Below are positions 11,651 to 22,047 of a stretch of 43,553 nucleotides of DNA, piece after piece. Below the pieces are notes generated by a model. The model saw nothing but the letters and a program-made list of their open reading frames with translations. It made no database searches and was not told where the DNA came from. Where the stretch lies: NCBI GenBank assembly GCA_025769875.1, contig JAGFNK010000437.1, forward strand, positions 1 through 43,553, read 5' to 3'. Position 1 is the first letter of the stretch; each line of letters starts with the position of its first letter. Source of the DNA: Russula earlei. Taxonomy: Eukaryota > Basidiomycota > Agaricomycetes > Russulales > Russulaceae. Position numbers and translations under genes: made by a program.

Positions 11651-12486
11651 TGAGTTATGCAACAGTTTCTAAGAGTTGGTACCACTGTTTTGGGTTCTTG
11701 GTGGCTGGGTGGCCATGTGGCTGCCATGCAATGATTACCTGATTAGGAAATGGGTGCCTGGTCGTGTTATAGTGCCTTTGCAATAGCGATATCTTGCACC
11801 ACAGGAGGGGTAGCCCAAGAAATGGAAAGGAGTTGGCAATGTGAAGTGAGAGAGGTCTCTCTTGAGTGAAATAGGACAATATATGGCCAGGACCTGGCCT
11901 TGGTTCGTAACACAAGGTGATTGGGGGCTGGGAATGAGGACAAGTCATGGTAACATGAGTCAAGGTAATCAAGTCATAATAAAAGAGTCATATGTGTGGT
12001 CAATTCTGGGTAGGCTGTCATGGTTGCCAGTTTGGTCTGATGGACCAGTTCTGTGTCTCTTCATCTGTCAAGCATGCACTCATCTTCACATGCAACAGCA
12101 TCAATAAGTACTATTCTAAAACATATCTATCTAATGTCTATCGCATCACAATGGGTATGTTCAAGATCATCCTGTAACACCTTCACTTGATCTCACCTGC
12201 TAAGTCATTCTAGTTCTCCACCCACAGTTAAAGCTCAAGTATTTCCAACAATGTGGTTGGACATGTTGAGATTATCATTGATTTGGTGTGTTATGACTAC
12301 CCTGGGACATTGTGATGTAATCACAGCCAAGCCATGTTAACATGTCGGCTCTCATGGACCAGGTACTACCAGCTCATGGGTGTCACTCACATGTTGGATC
12401 AGCCTGGACTGGCTCAGCTCAGATGCTGCAGCCTGTGTATGTTACAATGATAAGTTAATTGATGACAATTGGTAGCTCCTAATGAC
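11651..12486. other. CpG-poor stretch, nothing recognised
   Basis: Open frames at 11655-11972 (minus) and 11862-12107 (plus) carry no motif and overlap each other. Composition is like that of the surrounding old repeats. Confidence 0.4.
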
Positions 12487-13000
12487 TGTTGAGACTCACT
12501 GTTGAACAATCCAGTTCAAGAGTGAGACAGGAGCTTGGAGACAAGTTGACTAAATTCTAGGATGAAGTTGGCGAAGAGCACAGTCCAAATGAGTAACAAG
12601 TACCAGAGGGGAACTGGTACCGGTTATGAGAGGTGATCATGGAGAGAGAGGGCCAGGGTGTACTAGATAAGGTGGTCCTAAAGGAGTACCTTCAGAAATG
12701 GAGTGCCACAAATCAAATGGACAGTCTGAAGACTGTCTGCTACTTTATTGAGCGCTTATATACTACAAGAGAACTGCTAAATAGGGAACAAGTCATAACC
12801 TTGTTATCAAGCACAATTGATGGATGAGTAAGAAGTTGGAGCACGCTTACTGAGCATGCTCAGTCATGCTCAGTAAGCTGCTGAGTAAGAAGGCTCCTAT
12901 TGATGAGTAAGAGCCTTTACTGTCCACGTGTTCACTGCTTTAGTACACATGCAAAACACCTGATTCATTTACTGTTCATTAGTTTAGGGCCGGTCATTTG

Positions 13001-13931
13001 TGTCATGAACCATTTCCTGGAGAGGGCCCTTGAAGGACCCTTCCTTATGAGAGGAAACCCAGCCTCCATGGTGTCACCCTGTTCACACGGACAAAAGGGG
13101 TGAGTAGAGGTGTCCACAATATCGCGCATGCATTGTCACGTGAGCAATTCTCGGCACAATTGACATACAGCAAGCCCCACTTAATGGCAACCCTTTTAGC
13201 AATAAAGGACAGTACTATAGCCTCCCTAAGGACTGTTTAGGACAACTATAAGTGCTCTACAATAGGCACTAACACAATACTAAAGACCCTACAATGTGTT
13301 ATTAGACTAACTCTAATATCTATAGAACGAACTATAAGACAATACCAAGGACCCTAATAGAATTATGGAAGGGGCCTTATAGGCAACTCTATTCCCTGGA
13401 CCAAACTACAAGTCCTCAAATGACCGGCCCTAAACTAACTAATAGCAAATGAATCAGGTGCTTTGCATGTGTATAAAAGCAATGAACATGTGGACAGTAA
13501 AGGCTCTTACTCATCAAGAGGAGCCTCCTTACTTAGCAGCTTACTGAGCATGACTGAGCATGCTCAGTAAGCGCACTCCAACTTCTTACTCATCACTCTA
13601 CTGTGCTTGGTGACAAGGTTATGACTTGTTCCCTATTTAGCAGTTCTCTTGTAGTATATAAGCGCTCAATAAAGTAGCGGACAGTCCTCAGACTGTCCAT
13701 TTGTTTATGGCACTCTCCAACCCTGGGATACTCATTTAAGGACTGTCCCCTTGTGACCATTCTGGCTTCTTCCCTGCATACTTGCTCAACTCTACCAGTA
13801 ACCATACTGCTCTGGTATTTGCTACTGCCTTGGACTCTACTTCTTGCCCACGCAGTCTTGGACGTTTATCGACTTGTCTTCGAGCTTACCCCTCGCTCTT
13901 GAACTGGATAGTTCAACAGTGAGTCCTGACA
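13001..13931 (+). mobile_element. Solo LTR-A with ATTTG target duplication
   Basis: A 931-bp sequence begins TGTCATGAACC and ends TCCTGACA (inverted TGTCA/TGACA termini). It is flanked by exact ATTTG on both sides (12996-13000 and 13932-13936). A TATA-like TATATAAG and an AATAAA lie close together at about 13657-13675 on the plus strand, fitting the U3/R boundary. It landed inside an older LTR-A in the opposite orientation. It still holds some CpG (CGCGCATG, CACGTGAG), unlike older copies. No internal region follows, so it is a solo LTR left by LTR-LTR recombination. Confidence 0.92.
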
Positions 13932-14208
13932 ATTTGAGGACTTGTAGTTTGGTTCAGGGAATAGAGTTGCCTATAAGGCCCCTTATATAGTTCTATTAGG
14001 GTCATTAGAGTTGACCCTAATATTTCTATTAAGGTCCTTAGTATTGCCTTATAGTTCATTCTAATGTTATACGAGTTAGTCTAATAACACATTGTAATGC
14101 TTTTAGTATCTTGTTAGTGCCTCTTGTAGAGCACTTAGAGTCATCCTGAAGGGTCCTTAGTGAGGCTATGATACTGTCCTTTATTGCTGAAAGGGTTGCT
14201 ACTAAGTG

Positions 14209-14801
14209 TGTTACAGCGTCGTGGCCATTGGAGCATTACCTCAGGGTTCAGTGGGGCCAAGTCCCTGTGACTTGGTTCAAGGGTTCAGTGGGGCCGGCTC
14301 AAGAGACCGGATCAAGGGTTTAGTGTCTCAAGACTAAGTCAGACAATGACTCAGCCTGCAGACAGAGTTGATCTTCTGGTTTCACAGAAGAGGAGGAGGA
14401 TGAAAGAGAGGCAGAGGAGGAAGAGGAACACAAGGGTTCCTTGGGGTGTGCTCAAGTCAAGCAGAGTATAAGCCAGCACAAGCAAGTTGTGATTGAGAGA
14501 GTATACAGGGCAAGGGGTGTGACAGGAAATGGGACAAAGCTAAGCTTGGGACATTTCCCCAGCTTCTACAGGTGCTTAAATACTGTATCTAGCGAGGCTG
14601 TACAGTACCATATGCGGAACAATAGATAAACGGTAAGCCAATGGCAAAAGAAGATCAATCAACAGATGAAACATGGGAAAATAAGGTGACAGCTGTCAAT
14701 CAATATCAAGGGATGAAATGGTAGTCAAGGGGAAGGGGGTGACAGAAGAGAACAATAGTGGAAGCGGTTAGTGATGAGTCAATGAGGGGTAGGTCATGAC
14801 A
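14209..14801 (-). mobile_element. Solo LTR-B with AAGTG target duplication
   Basis: A 593-bp sequence runs from TGTTACAGCG to GTCATGACA, flanked by exact AAGTG at 14204-14208 and 14802-14806. It aligns along its length to the 3' LTR of the right-hand gypsy element (35692-36304), sharing CTCAGGGTTCAGTGGGGCC and the block near 14530-14600. By comparison with that element, where the polypurine tract fixes the direction, it lies on the minus strand. The 14441-14629 open frame inside it is LTR sequence, not a gene. Confidence 0.92.
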
Positions 14802-15072
14802 AAGTGGGGCTTGCTGTATGTCAATTGTGCCAAGAATCACTCGTGTGACAATGCATGCACAATATTGTGGACACCTCTACTCACCCCTTTTGTCTGTGTG
14901 AACAGGGTGGCATCATAGAGGCTGGGTTTCCTCTAATAAGGAAGAGTCCTTCAAGGGCCCTCTCCAGGAAATGGTTCATGACATAAGGGACAGATGTTAG
15001 GGACAAAGTAGAAAGGTGTGGTAAGAGTTTCTTCAGCTTTGTGGCCCAGTCCTGGTCTCAATTCACAACAGT

Positions 15073-15625
15073 CATTCTCAGTAAGCTGCTCAGTAAGGGG
15101 GCCCTAGAAAATGAGTATGGGTTTCTAGTGTCCACATCTTCACTGCCTAGTGCACATGTGAAGCATCCAATTCATTTGCTGTCCATTAGTTTAGGGCTGG
15201 TCTTTCTGAGACTTGAAGTATTTGATGGTGAGGAGGTGTTCCTTATAAGGCCCCTTATAAGGTTCTTTTAAGGTCCTTAGTATTGTCTTATAGTTTGTTC
15301 TAAGGTTATTAGAGTTAGTCTAATAACATGTTCTAGGGTCTATAGTATCTTTATCAGCATCCAATATAAGGACCTTAGGGTCATCTTAAAGGGTCCTTAG
15401 AGGGCCCTTAATATTGTAATTTACTGTTAGATAGGTTGTCACCGAGTAGGGCTTGCTGTATGTTGATTGTGCCTAGAATCAATCATGCAACTATGTGTGC
15501 ACAATATTGTGGACACCTCTACTCACCCCTTTTGGTCATGTGAACAGGGTGGCACCATGGAGCCCAGGTTTCCTCTCATAAGGAAGGGTCCTTCAAGGGC
15601 CCTCTCTGGGAAATGGTTCATGCCA
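15073..15625 (-). repeat. Truncated, diverged LTR-A copy
   Basis: The reverse complement of LTR-A runs from the CTCAGTAAGCTGCTCAG block to GGTTCATGCCA at 15625. About 400 bp of the LTR end is missing at the left. It shares with the 33699-34129 copy a variant block that replaces the CAAACTACAAG segment, so at least two LTR-A subfamilies exist. It is strongly CpG-depleted. Confidence 0.75.
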
Positions 15626-16787
15626 TCTTGTCTCTGTAGTCACCTACCCCTTGGGCAAATTGCTAATATCTGGCATATTATTCCACATGCAATGCAGCAT
15701 ATCAACACATGCAGCATGTTGTCTATCCTTCACTCATTTTATATGCATCAAGATGGCAAAGGAGTTTAAGAAGACATTATATTACTATCAGGCTGCGAAT
15801 GAGTCATCTCAGCTTTTGTGACATCCTCAAATCCCAGAAGGCATCCCTCTTTAAGTGTCTCAGTGAAAACCTCAAAATCATGTGACTTGGGTCACTGCCT
15901 CAAAAGTTGAGGTCATGGTTTGTTCTGCACTTTGACATCACCAGAGGTATTGGGGGTCTTCTGAGTCAGACCCCCCATGGAGGAAACCCCCCCATACCCT
16001 TCACCTAGGATCCAAGGAGGAGGCCTAGGAACCCAATGCTCTCTTTGGACATTCCCATCCTTATCTGTGGTCTCCCAGATTCTGGGATTGGGAGTAGGCC
16101 AAAATACACCTCTCTAATCAGGATGTTTGCCAAGAGAAGAGCCTACAAGCCATGGGAGAACGTGAAGTGGCTTGTTGACATGATGGCCATTGCTGCCTGT
16201 CTCAAAAGTGCAACCATGACTGACCTTGACCATGGGGGGGGGGCTGATCTTTTGAACAGATTAGCTCTATAACATGAAGTAAACTAAGGGATGTAATAGA
16301 ACTTGAGGAAGTGGGTGCACCTAACCAAGATTGAAGGAAGTGAGAAGGACAGGGTAATGCCCATGGCAAGGCAGATAAAGGCAATGAGCATCGATGTGTG
16401 CATTGTAATTATCATGGCTTGAAAATAAAAGTTGGAAAGCAGTGGAGAAAATGCTGTTGGTAACCAGTACCAAGAGTGAAACAAAGAGGTGTGCTGCTGG
16501 AGGGCATTGGGAAATATAATTGCATCATGATCTACATCATGATCTATCAGACAGTTTTGGAGCAAGCTTAGATGACATAAATTATCACACCTTGATTGAT
16601 AAATAAAGACTAGGAAAAAGTGTGCATGTGGGCAACAGATACAATGCTATTGACAAAGAGACAACTCAAAATGATAGCATCCAAACTAAACTCCACAAGA
16701 TCTTAAGAAGAGAAAACCAAGTGAGGTAAGAAAACCAGTACCAAAAAAAACATACAGATCATGAGATTCCACCCTATTTTCAAACCC
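15626..16787. other. CpG-poor stretch, possibly retrotransposon internal sequence
   Basis: This lies downstream, in the minus direction, of the primer-binding site at 16788-16799, so it may be the internal region of that element. Frames such as plus 16036-16272 and minus 16284-16565 have no recognisable Gag or Pol motif. Homopolymer G (about 16235-16243) and A runs occur. No function is assigned. Confidence 0.3.
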
Positions 16788-16799
16788 ACTCTGATACCA
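16788..16799 (-). promoter_or_regulatory. Putative tRNA primer-binding site
   Basis: On the minus strand this reads TGGTATCAGAGT, the form of primer-binding site common in copia-type elements, which pairs with initiator tRNA-Met. It lies directly against the CA end of a putative LTR (TG..CA) at 16800-17132, as expected for the 5' LTR/internal junction. Confidence 0.55.
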
Positions 16800-17132
16800 T
16801 GTGCCCAAATGGGTGCAAAGGCAAAGGTTGGGAATGGTAAATTTTCAAATCTTCTTGCTGTGCATAGGAGCTACTTGTCTTTTCCTCCTACATCTCAATG
16901 ATATCCCATGTTTCCTGAAGACTCTCACAACTTCTATCTCTCAAATGTACTATCAAACCCTAGGCCCCTTCATGGCTATATAACCTGTATGAGGGCCTGA
17001 CTAGGAGGTCAAGTCAAATCTCCTGTCTAGTTACCAGACAATTGATTCTATTCTTTTCATAACTGCTTGACTACCAGTTACTTCTAACACAAAGCACTCA
17101 ATGAGTCTAACTGTTCATCATCCAACCCGACA
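16800..17132 (-). mobile_element. Putative copia-type 5' LTR
   Basis: On the minus strand the segment starts TGTCGGGTTGG and ends GGGCACA, immediately followed by a primer-binding site. At 333 bp it is in the normal range for copia LTRs. A TATATAG-like motif is near 16977. The right boundary is inferred from the TGT start only; no matching second LTR or target duplication is visible, so the element is broken or its 3' end has been lost. Confidence 0.45.
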
Positions 17133-17495
17133 GTGGTGACACACTCAGCTGTGGACAACTTCGAAACTCACCCTCCTTTCCAACCCACTTCCCCTTGATC
17201 TAAGGCCTTGTTCCTGTACCGGATCTGACTCAGAGCTGGGCACACTCTAGTCAACTCAGTGGCCAGGTTGGCTCCATTCTTCCTCTTCATCTTTCCTGTG
17301 CTCCTTCCTCCATGGCCCCAGTCCTAAGCTACCTCTGTGTTGGAGCTATAGGATTATAACATATAAAGACTGTATTGGTTAGTTAGCTAACCTATAGGAT
17401 TAGGCCATCAGCAAATGACATCCACTAGGTAGAGTTACATTACTGGGATCACTAGTTATAGGCTATGGCTATAACCATAACACGGTATGGTGCCC
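17133..17495. other. CpG-poor spacer with small palindromes
   Basis: No gene is seen. Short inverted repeats include GTTATAG..CTATAAC (about 17456-17476) and GGTTAGTTAGCTAACC (about 17378-17393), and CTATAGGATTA occurs twice. Confidence 0.35.
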
Positions 17496-18080
17496 TACAT
17501 CAGTAAAGATGGATTTTAGTTTCCATTGGTTTCTCACCTCAGGAAACTGAAAAAAACCAGCAGAAACCAGGAAACTGGGAGACTGGGAAACCCATGTCTG
17601 GTTTCCCGGGAACAACCTGAGAGTATCTTTCATGGAAACCTAAGAAACTAACAGAAACCTGTCGAAAGTATGGAAACTGGTAGAACTATAGTATAGTAGG
17701 AAAAAAGATCACTGAAAATGGTCAGAAATAGGGTATACATTGTTTCTACTTGTAATTGGAAGTCGATTCGAGCTGGTATGGATCTAAGCCTTGAGGGGAC
17801 TCTCAGGTATATACAGATCAGCATGGAATGCAGATATCATCGTGGCATCAGCACGATGAAGGGATTCATTGTCACCATTGTTGTCCACACATTCCAGTGC
17901 AAGGTGCCAGTGTCGCTCACTCAGACGGTCGATGTGACCATAGAAAACTTGAATTGTTTTCCAGTGTGCTTCATGATGTCTACCAGGTTTCCCAGTTTCT
18001 GGGTTTTTGGTTTCCGGAAACTGGGAAACCAGCGGAAACCAACAAAAACCCGGGAATTTTTTTTGTGGTTTGCTGATGTA
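17496..18080. mobile_element. Non-autonomous hAT-like element with GGTTTCC subterminal repeats
   Basis: The outer ends are inverted: TACATCAGTAAA at 17496 and its counterpart CTGATGTA ending at 18080. Next to each end are many copies of GGAAACTGG/GGTTTCC in both orientations (17518-17670 and 17980-18050), the kind of subterminal motif cluster that hAT transposases bind. The middle, about 17700-17975, is unrelated CpG-bearing sequence, possibly captured host DNA; a minus frame there (17784-18086) runs into the end repeats and is not a credible gene. Flanking 8-mers do not match, so the duplication has decayed or the borders are slightly off. Confidence 0.55.
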
Positions 18081-18139
18081 GCACATTCACTCAGCAACGA
18101 ATATAATCTATTTTGCCTTTTCAATAAACTACCAATTTT

Positions 18140-18409
18140 CTACACGATGGACACCTCGAACGGTCCTATATTCGTATCTGGCCTAATGGCCCTAGGCTGC
18201 AGGAACGCCACATCTCCCGGTATTGGATAATCGACGCCTGACGAAAACAGCGCAAGCAAATAGGTCCGAATCAGCGAGTGCATCGAGAGAACCGTAAGAG
18301 AAAGAAATCTACCTGGTGGCGGATTGGCGGGTGTTGGCACGGCGTCCGAGGAGCGGAGAGACCTGCGCAAGAGGCTAACGAACTTGGATGAGGTGGGCGT
18401 ACCAGACAT
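18140..18409 (-). CDS. Small conserved-looking protein, 64 aa, two exons
   Basis: ATG at 18409. Exon 1 is 18313-18409, a 75-nt GT..AG intron follows (18238-18312), and exon 2 is 18140-18237 ending in TAG; phases agree. The product starts MSGTPTSSKFVSLLRRSLRS, has a Pro-rich middle and ends in GPFEVSIV. There is no signal peptide or membrane segment. I do not recognise the family. It follows the OTU gene on the same strand after 565 bp and ends 59 bp from the hAT-like element, so a truncated reading frame or altered 3' end is possible. Confidence 0.55.
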   Translation of the reverse strand: MSGTPTSSKFVSLLRRSLRSSDAVPTPANPPPGRFLSLTVLSMHSLIRTYLLALFSSGVDYPIPGDVAFLQPRAIRPDTNIGPFEVSIV

Positions 18410-18974
18410 TGCCGTGTCCTTGTTGATCGTACGGACCCCTCAAGGTTGGGGTGCGATCGAACTGTGCCACATCCTCACACCACACGACAGACCAACCCCA
18501 ATTCCACTCGCACTGGCGCAGCCTTTATATCCCAGGTATCAAACCGTTCCATCTGTTATATAAGTCAATTGTAGATTATACACATCGTGCACCGTACATA
18601 TAAATACTGTCGAGTTCGTTGGGTTTGGAATAGACGACGTGTCCTCTATCTGTATTACACTGGAACAGGATGAGAGGAGAAAAGACATCAGTGATATACA
18701 CAGTGAGCAAGTCTGTCGTGCTTGTCATGTCCAATCGTGATGGGAAACATGCATGAGTCTTGGAGGTGCTGGTGCTGGTGCTGGTGAGAGGAAAGTCCAG
18801 GGGAAGGGATTGCGATGGGGTGATGATTGCGAATATTGCATGCAATGCGGGCAAAGCGATGAAGACCAAACCAAACCGGAGGAGAGTAGAGTATGCCAAA
18901 AATCGCGATCAAATACGCGGCCAAATGAGACGCAGGTGCGGGTAGAGGGCCGTCGAATCACGATGACAAGGTCG
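18410..18974. other. Intergenic: OTU gene 3' end to the small gene's promoter
   Basis: Contains GCTGGTGCTGGTGCTGGTG (about 18767-18786) and AT-rich ATATAAATACTG (about 18597-18608), plausibly part of the OTU 3' untranslated region. Frames on both strands (for example minus 18576-18899) are shadows without motifs. Confidence 0.5.
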
Positions 18975-20910
18975 CTAGATGCGCAATTCGCGAAAGCCGC
19001 GCACGTCCACCCGTCCAGTCCCATTGCGTACCCATTCACCGTCTGCGTTCTCACTACCTTGAGTGGTGGCGGAGGCACCGCGAAACCGTCCACCAGGGAT
19101 CACGATCTTCCCCGCACTACCGCGGTGCCGAGGTAACCCCGCAGCCTTGCGTTCTCTCTTCGTCAGCCGCGGTGGAGCGGGGGCTGGAACGGGCGGTGGT
19201 GATGGAGACGACGACGGAGAAGAGATAGGGCTTAGAGAGGCCGTCTCGGATAGTGCCGGTGTGTCCGCATCATCCGCGTCTGCATCTGCGTCCACATCGG
19301 CATCCCCGTCACCTTCGCCGTTATCGCCATCAACATCTACATCCGCGTCCATATTTACATCCACGCCCCGCGGCACAGCAGGGAGCCCCCGCGCTGTCCC
19401 GCGCCGCGTGCGTTTCGCAGCGCTCGTACTCGTTGCGGAGACCTCAGACGACCCAGATGATTCATCAAATGAGCGTTTTGGAGAACGGTGGTATTCACGC
19501 TCGCGTGCGTATAGTCCTGGTGGTAGCGACGGTAATGCTGGAGGTGAGGATGATCGCGAGCTTGGGAGAGGGATATCAGCTGGTGTCGGTGGTGCTACTA
19601 CCACAGGGATGGCGGTGGACGAAGATGCGGATTGTCGGTGCGCACGCGAGCTCCGCCGCGGACGTGAAAGTGGTTTCGGCGCCGAGACGTGAACAAGGGG
19701 TAGCTTGGTTGCAGAGGCCGACCCTGCACGTGCACGTGCCTTGCTTGGGGGTTTGGGGGATAGTTTAGGAGTCTGTGGAAGGTCACGGAGTGATGAATCT
19801 GCAGGGAGTTCGCAAACGTTTGGCGGGCCGGAGTGCGGTCCGCGGAGGTTTCGGATTGATGAAAAGTGTTCCCAATCATGATAGCTGCGAATGTGGGGCG
19901 TGAGTGATATGAGAATCGCGCGAGACGAGGGGAACGCTCACGCCACGTAGATTGTGGGTGTTTCGGCACCGTCATCGTCATCATCTTTATCAAACATTGC
20001 AGCCTTCTCTGAACGGGTTTTCACCCTATCGGCTCGCCTGCTTTCCCGGCGTGCTGCCCGTCTTGATCGATCGTTCATGACGGGATCTCGTTCGATGAGG
20101 GTTGTGGCGAGAGATGATGTCGATGACGTGGGTGCTTCCTTGGCCACTGCGACCGCTACAGGATCCCAGCCGGCAGCCCACTCTATGAGATAGATGAGAC
20201 CGGGTTGGATGACCTTGACATTACACTTCTTCATATGGGCGAACGCGGAGAGTTCGAGATGCCCTCCGTAGGTGGCTGAGATTACGAAGCAGTTCGGGCG
20301 CTTAAGTAAGCCAATTATAGCAACCAGGTGGGGGCCTCACCAGGTTGACGCATGAGGGAAAGGTGAACATCCAAGCCACGCTCATCGTCAACGAAGGGGG
20401 CATAACGGACGCTGTGTGACTGTATCCAATCACAAATATCCTTGCGAAGCTGGAGGTGGCGAGACTCGGTGCCAAATAATTGATCCGAGAGCGCGCGAAA
20501 AAGACAATTTCCGTCGCCGACTGTGTCGGCGGCGTAGAGACCGAGCTGACGGAGCTGTTCCGTGAGCTGTTGTGTGTTGGTGTCCGGATCTGAGAGGAGC
20601 TGGCGATAGCGAACAAAGAGGAAATGATGGGAAGGGAAAGCACGTGAGGGGGCGGGAGAGGAGGGGGGAAAGGGTGAGGGAGAAAGATGTGCAACGATCA
20701 GGATGATGGGCGGACAAGAGAAGTGAGATATGAGGCTCACCTTGCCCTTGCTAGAGCGAGTCGTGCGCGAGCGCACTGCAAGCACGTTGGTGCCATCAGT
20801 AAACGCAGTAGAAAGTTTCTCCAAAACAAAAACGCAGGACGCGAGAAAGAGTCAAACATACATGGTAAAAGAGCCTTTGGGCCACGCCTGTGACTCCTAG
20901 GAGGGCCCAT
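18975..20910 (-). CDS. OTU-family cysteine peptidase (deubiquitinase-like), 528 aa
   Basis: Exons: 20862-20910, 20741-20775, 20341-20599, 19942-20275, 18975-19884; all introns are GT..AG and phases agree. ATG 20910 is supported because exon 1 ends in an in-phase GTATGT donor. The catalytic Cys loop reads GDGNCLFRALSDQL (Asp57 and Cys60), and the catalytic His is in YHDWEHFSS (about His232), as in OTU domains of the OTUD3/yeast OTU type, which cleave ubiquitin from proteins. After the OTU domain the protein is disordered: Ser/Pro-rich, then an Asp/Ala/Val repeat (about residues 400-432, codons GATG/GCGGAC repeated), then a basic patch and a distinct C-terminus (WVRNGTGRVDVRGFRELRI). Intron 2 is long (141 nt) and its acceptor is the least certain point. 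A divergent gene starts 244 bp away. Confidence 0.9.
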
Positions 20911-21154
20911 GTGGATTGGACAAAAGGGAAATAATAAGGAATAGTTCGACAGTTGCGTTTTGACTTTGCCGGGGTTCGGGGCTGAAGGGATTGACTGAAT
21001 CAACCCGCTTTCGGGGTCCCTTTCATATGGATGCGGACCCCGGATGCATGGCATTGCCCCTCACCCAATGGCACTTTACCACATTTGCTTCAATGTACCC
21101 TAGGACCTAGTACCTAGGCAATCTTGCTTTTTACCTTGACGCCGTATATCAGCC
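20911..21154. promoter_or_regulatory. Shared divergent promoter region
   Basis: This 244-bp gap separates the start codons of the OTU gene (minus) and the 256-aa gene (plus). No clear TATA box stands out on either side; a CCTAGGACCTAGTACCTAGG cluster lies at about 21098-21117. A bidirectional promoter is inferred from spacing alone. Confidence 0.45.
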
Positions 21155-22047
21155 ATGGTCGTTATTGATGAGAAGACGATGCTTCCCCCTCCGCCCGCCT
21201 ACTCCCTTCCACGAACGAACCCGAACATCCCTACTCCCCTTCCTGTTCCCGAATCCCTTCATCCCCCCCCATTCTCAGCCCCATATCGTACACTTGCGAC
21301 TCTTTCTGATCTGCCCTCCCACCTGTTGTTGCATGTCGTCCATCGGACATTCCCACAGGCTCCAGATAAAAGCTACAACAAGGTGGAAAGGCAGAGGAAG
21401 ACGCTTCGTTGGCTCACTGCGTCCCTGAGGCTGGTTAATCGCACCTTCTACATAGGTATGCTCCTTCCTTTCATCCATGAAGGAAGCAAGGGCCAAAATC
21501 TCTGCTCCAATCTTTTTCCCTCCTCCTACTTGCGTCGTCCTACCAGAGTGCTGACCACTGAATCTTATCTCGCCCAGCTTGCATGCACGTGCTGCGCTCG
21601 ACCTTTCTCCCCTCGTACACCTCCCTTATCCGGCCCCCATACACCTCCGATCCCTTCCCGCTTCAGACGCCCCCAGGTAGCGTTGGCACGGCACTCAACC
21701 GGAGTCGCGAGACGGTCGTCCTGGATCTGTTCATCGCGCTCAAGGTGCATGACGACGTCTTTGCGGACGAGTCCGAGCTGCATCTCGGACAGCCGGAGGC
21801 TTTTCGCGACCTCTTCGACCTCATGCAACCCCGCGCGCGCCTCGACGACCTCCTTCGCGCTTACCTCGCCCCCACGCGTGTCAACCTCTCTGCGTACAGC
21901 GTCACGTTCGCCCCGAGGCGCGTCGGCGTTATAGGTCCCTCGCGCCGGACGATCGTTGATGTCGAACGGGCGAAGGACGAAAGACTCGAGGTCGCGGCCA
22001 AGCGCCTCGCCAGGAAGCTCCAGGAGTATTTAGCTGCCAGATGTTGA
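21155..22047 (+). CDS. Hypothetical protein, 256 aa, two exons
   Basis: Exon 1 is 21155-21455, intron 21456-21577 (GT..AG, 122 nt), exon 2 is 21578-22047 (TGA); phase agrees (ATA-G|CT). The Pro-rich N-terminus is followed by a segment with DLPSHLLLHVVHRTF (about residues 52-66), which resembles an F-box-like helix, then conserved-looking sequence with RETVVLDLFIALKVHDDVF and a C-terminal helix rich in Arg, Lys, Glu and Ala. No signal peptide or membrane helix is seen. I do not know the family, but the clean splice and sustained frame make it a real gene. Plus-strand continuation of the first frame past 21455 (to 21934) is intron and shadow. Confidence 0.8.

Larger units (their letters stand above)
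12487..14983 (-). repeat. LTR-A copy (minus), split by two later LTR insertions
   Basis: The reverse complement of LTR-A begins at 12487 (TGTTGAGACTCACTG) and ends at 14983 (GGTTCATGACA). Its sequence is interrupted twice: by a plus-orientation LTR-A at 13001-13931 and by an LTR-B at 14209-14801. With the two insertions and their 5-bp duplications removed, the remaining length is about 963 bp, like the complete copy at 36559-37522 (964 bp). The flanks (ATGAC and TAAGG) do not match, so this copy may be recombined or part of a larger element. Confidence 0.8.

Noticed and set aside
12487..14983. Outer LTR-A and the neighbouring copy (15073-15625) as the two LTRs of one element
   Set aside because: They lie almost adjacent, with about 90 bp between them, no internal region, different subfamily sequence and no matching target duplication.
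17718..18230. 170-codon plus-strand open frame
   Set aside because: It runs across the end of the hAT-like element into the 3' end of the 64-aa gene on the other strand, so it spans unrelated sequences.
19063..19692. 209-codon plus-strand open frame opposite the OTU gene
   Set aside because: It is the mirror of the OTU gene's last exon, whose Ser/Pro/Asp-rich repetitive codons leave the other strand open. It has no motif of its own, while the OTU frame has catalytic residues and working splice sites.
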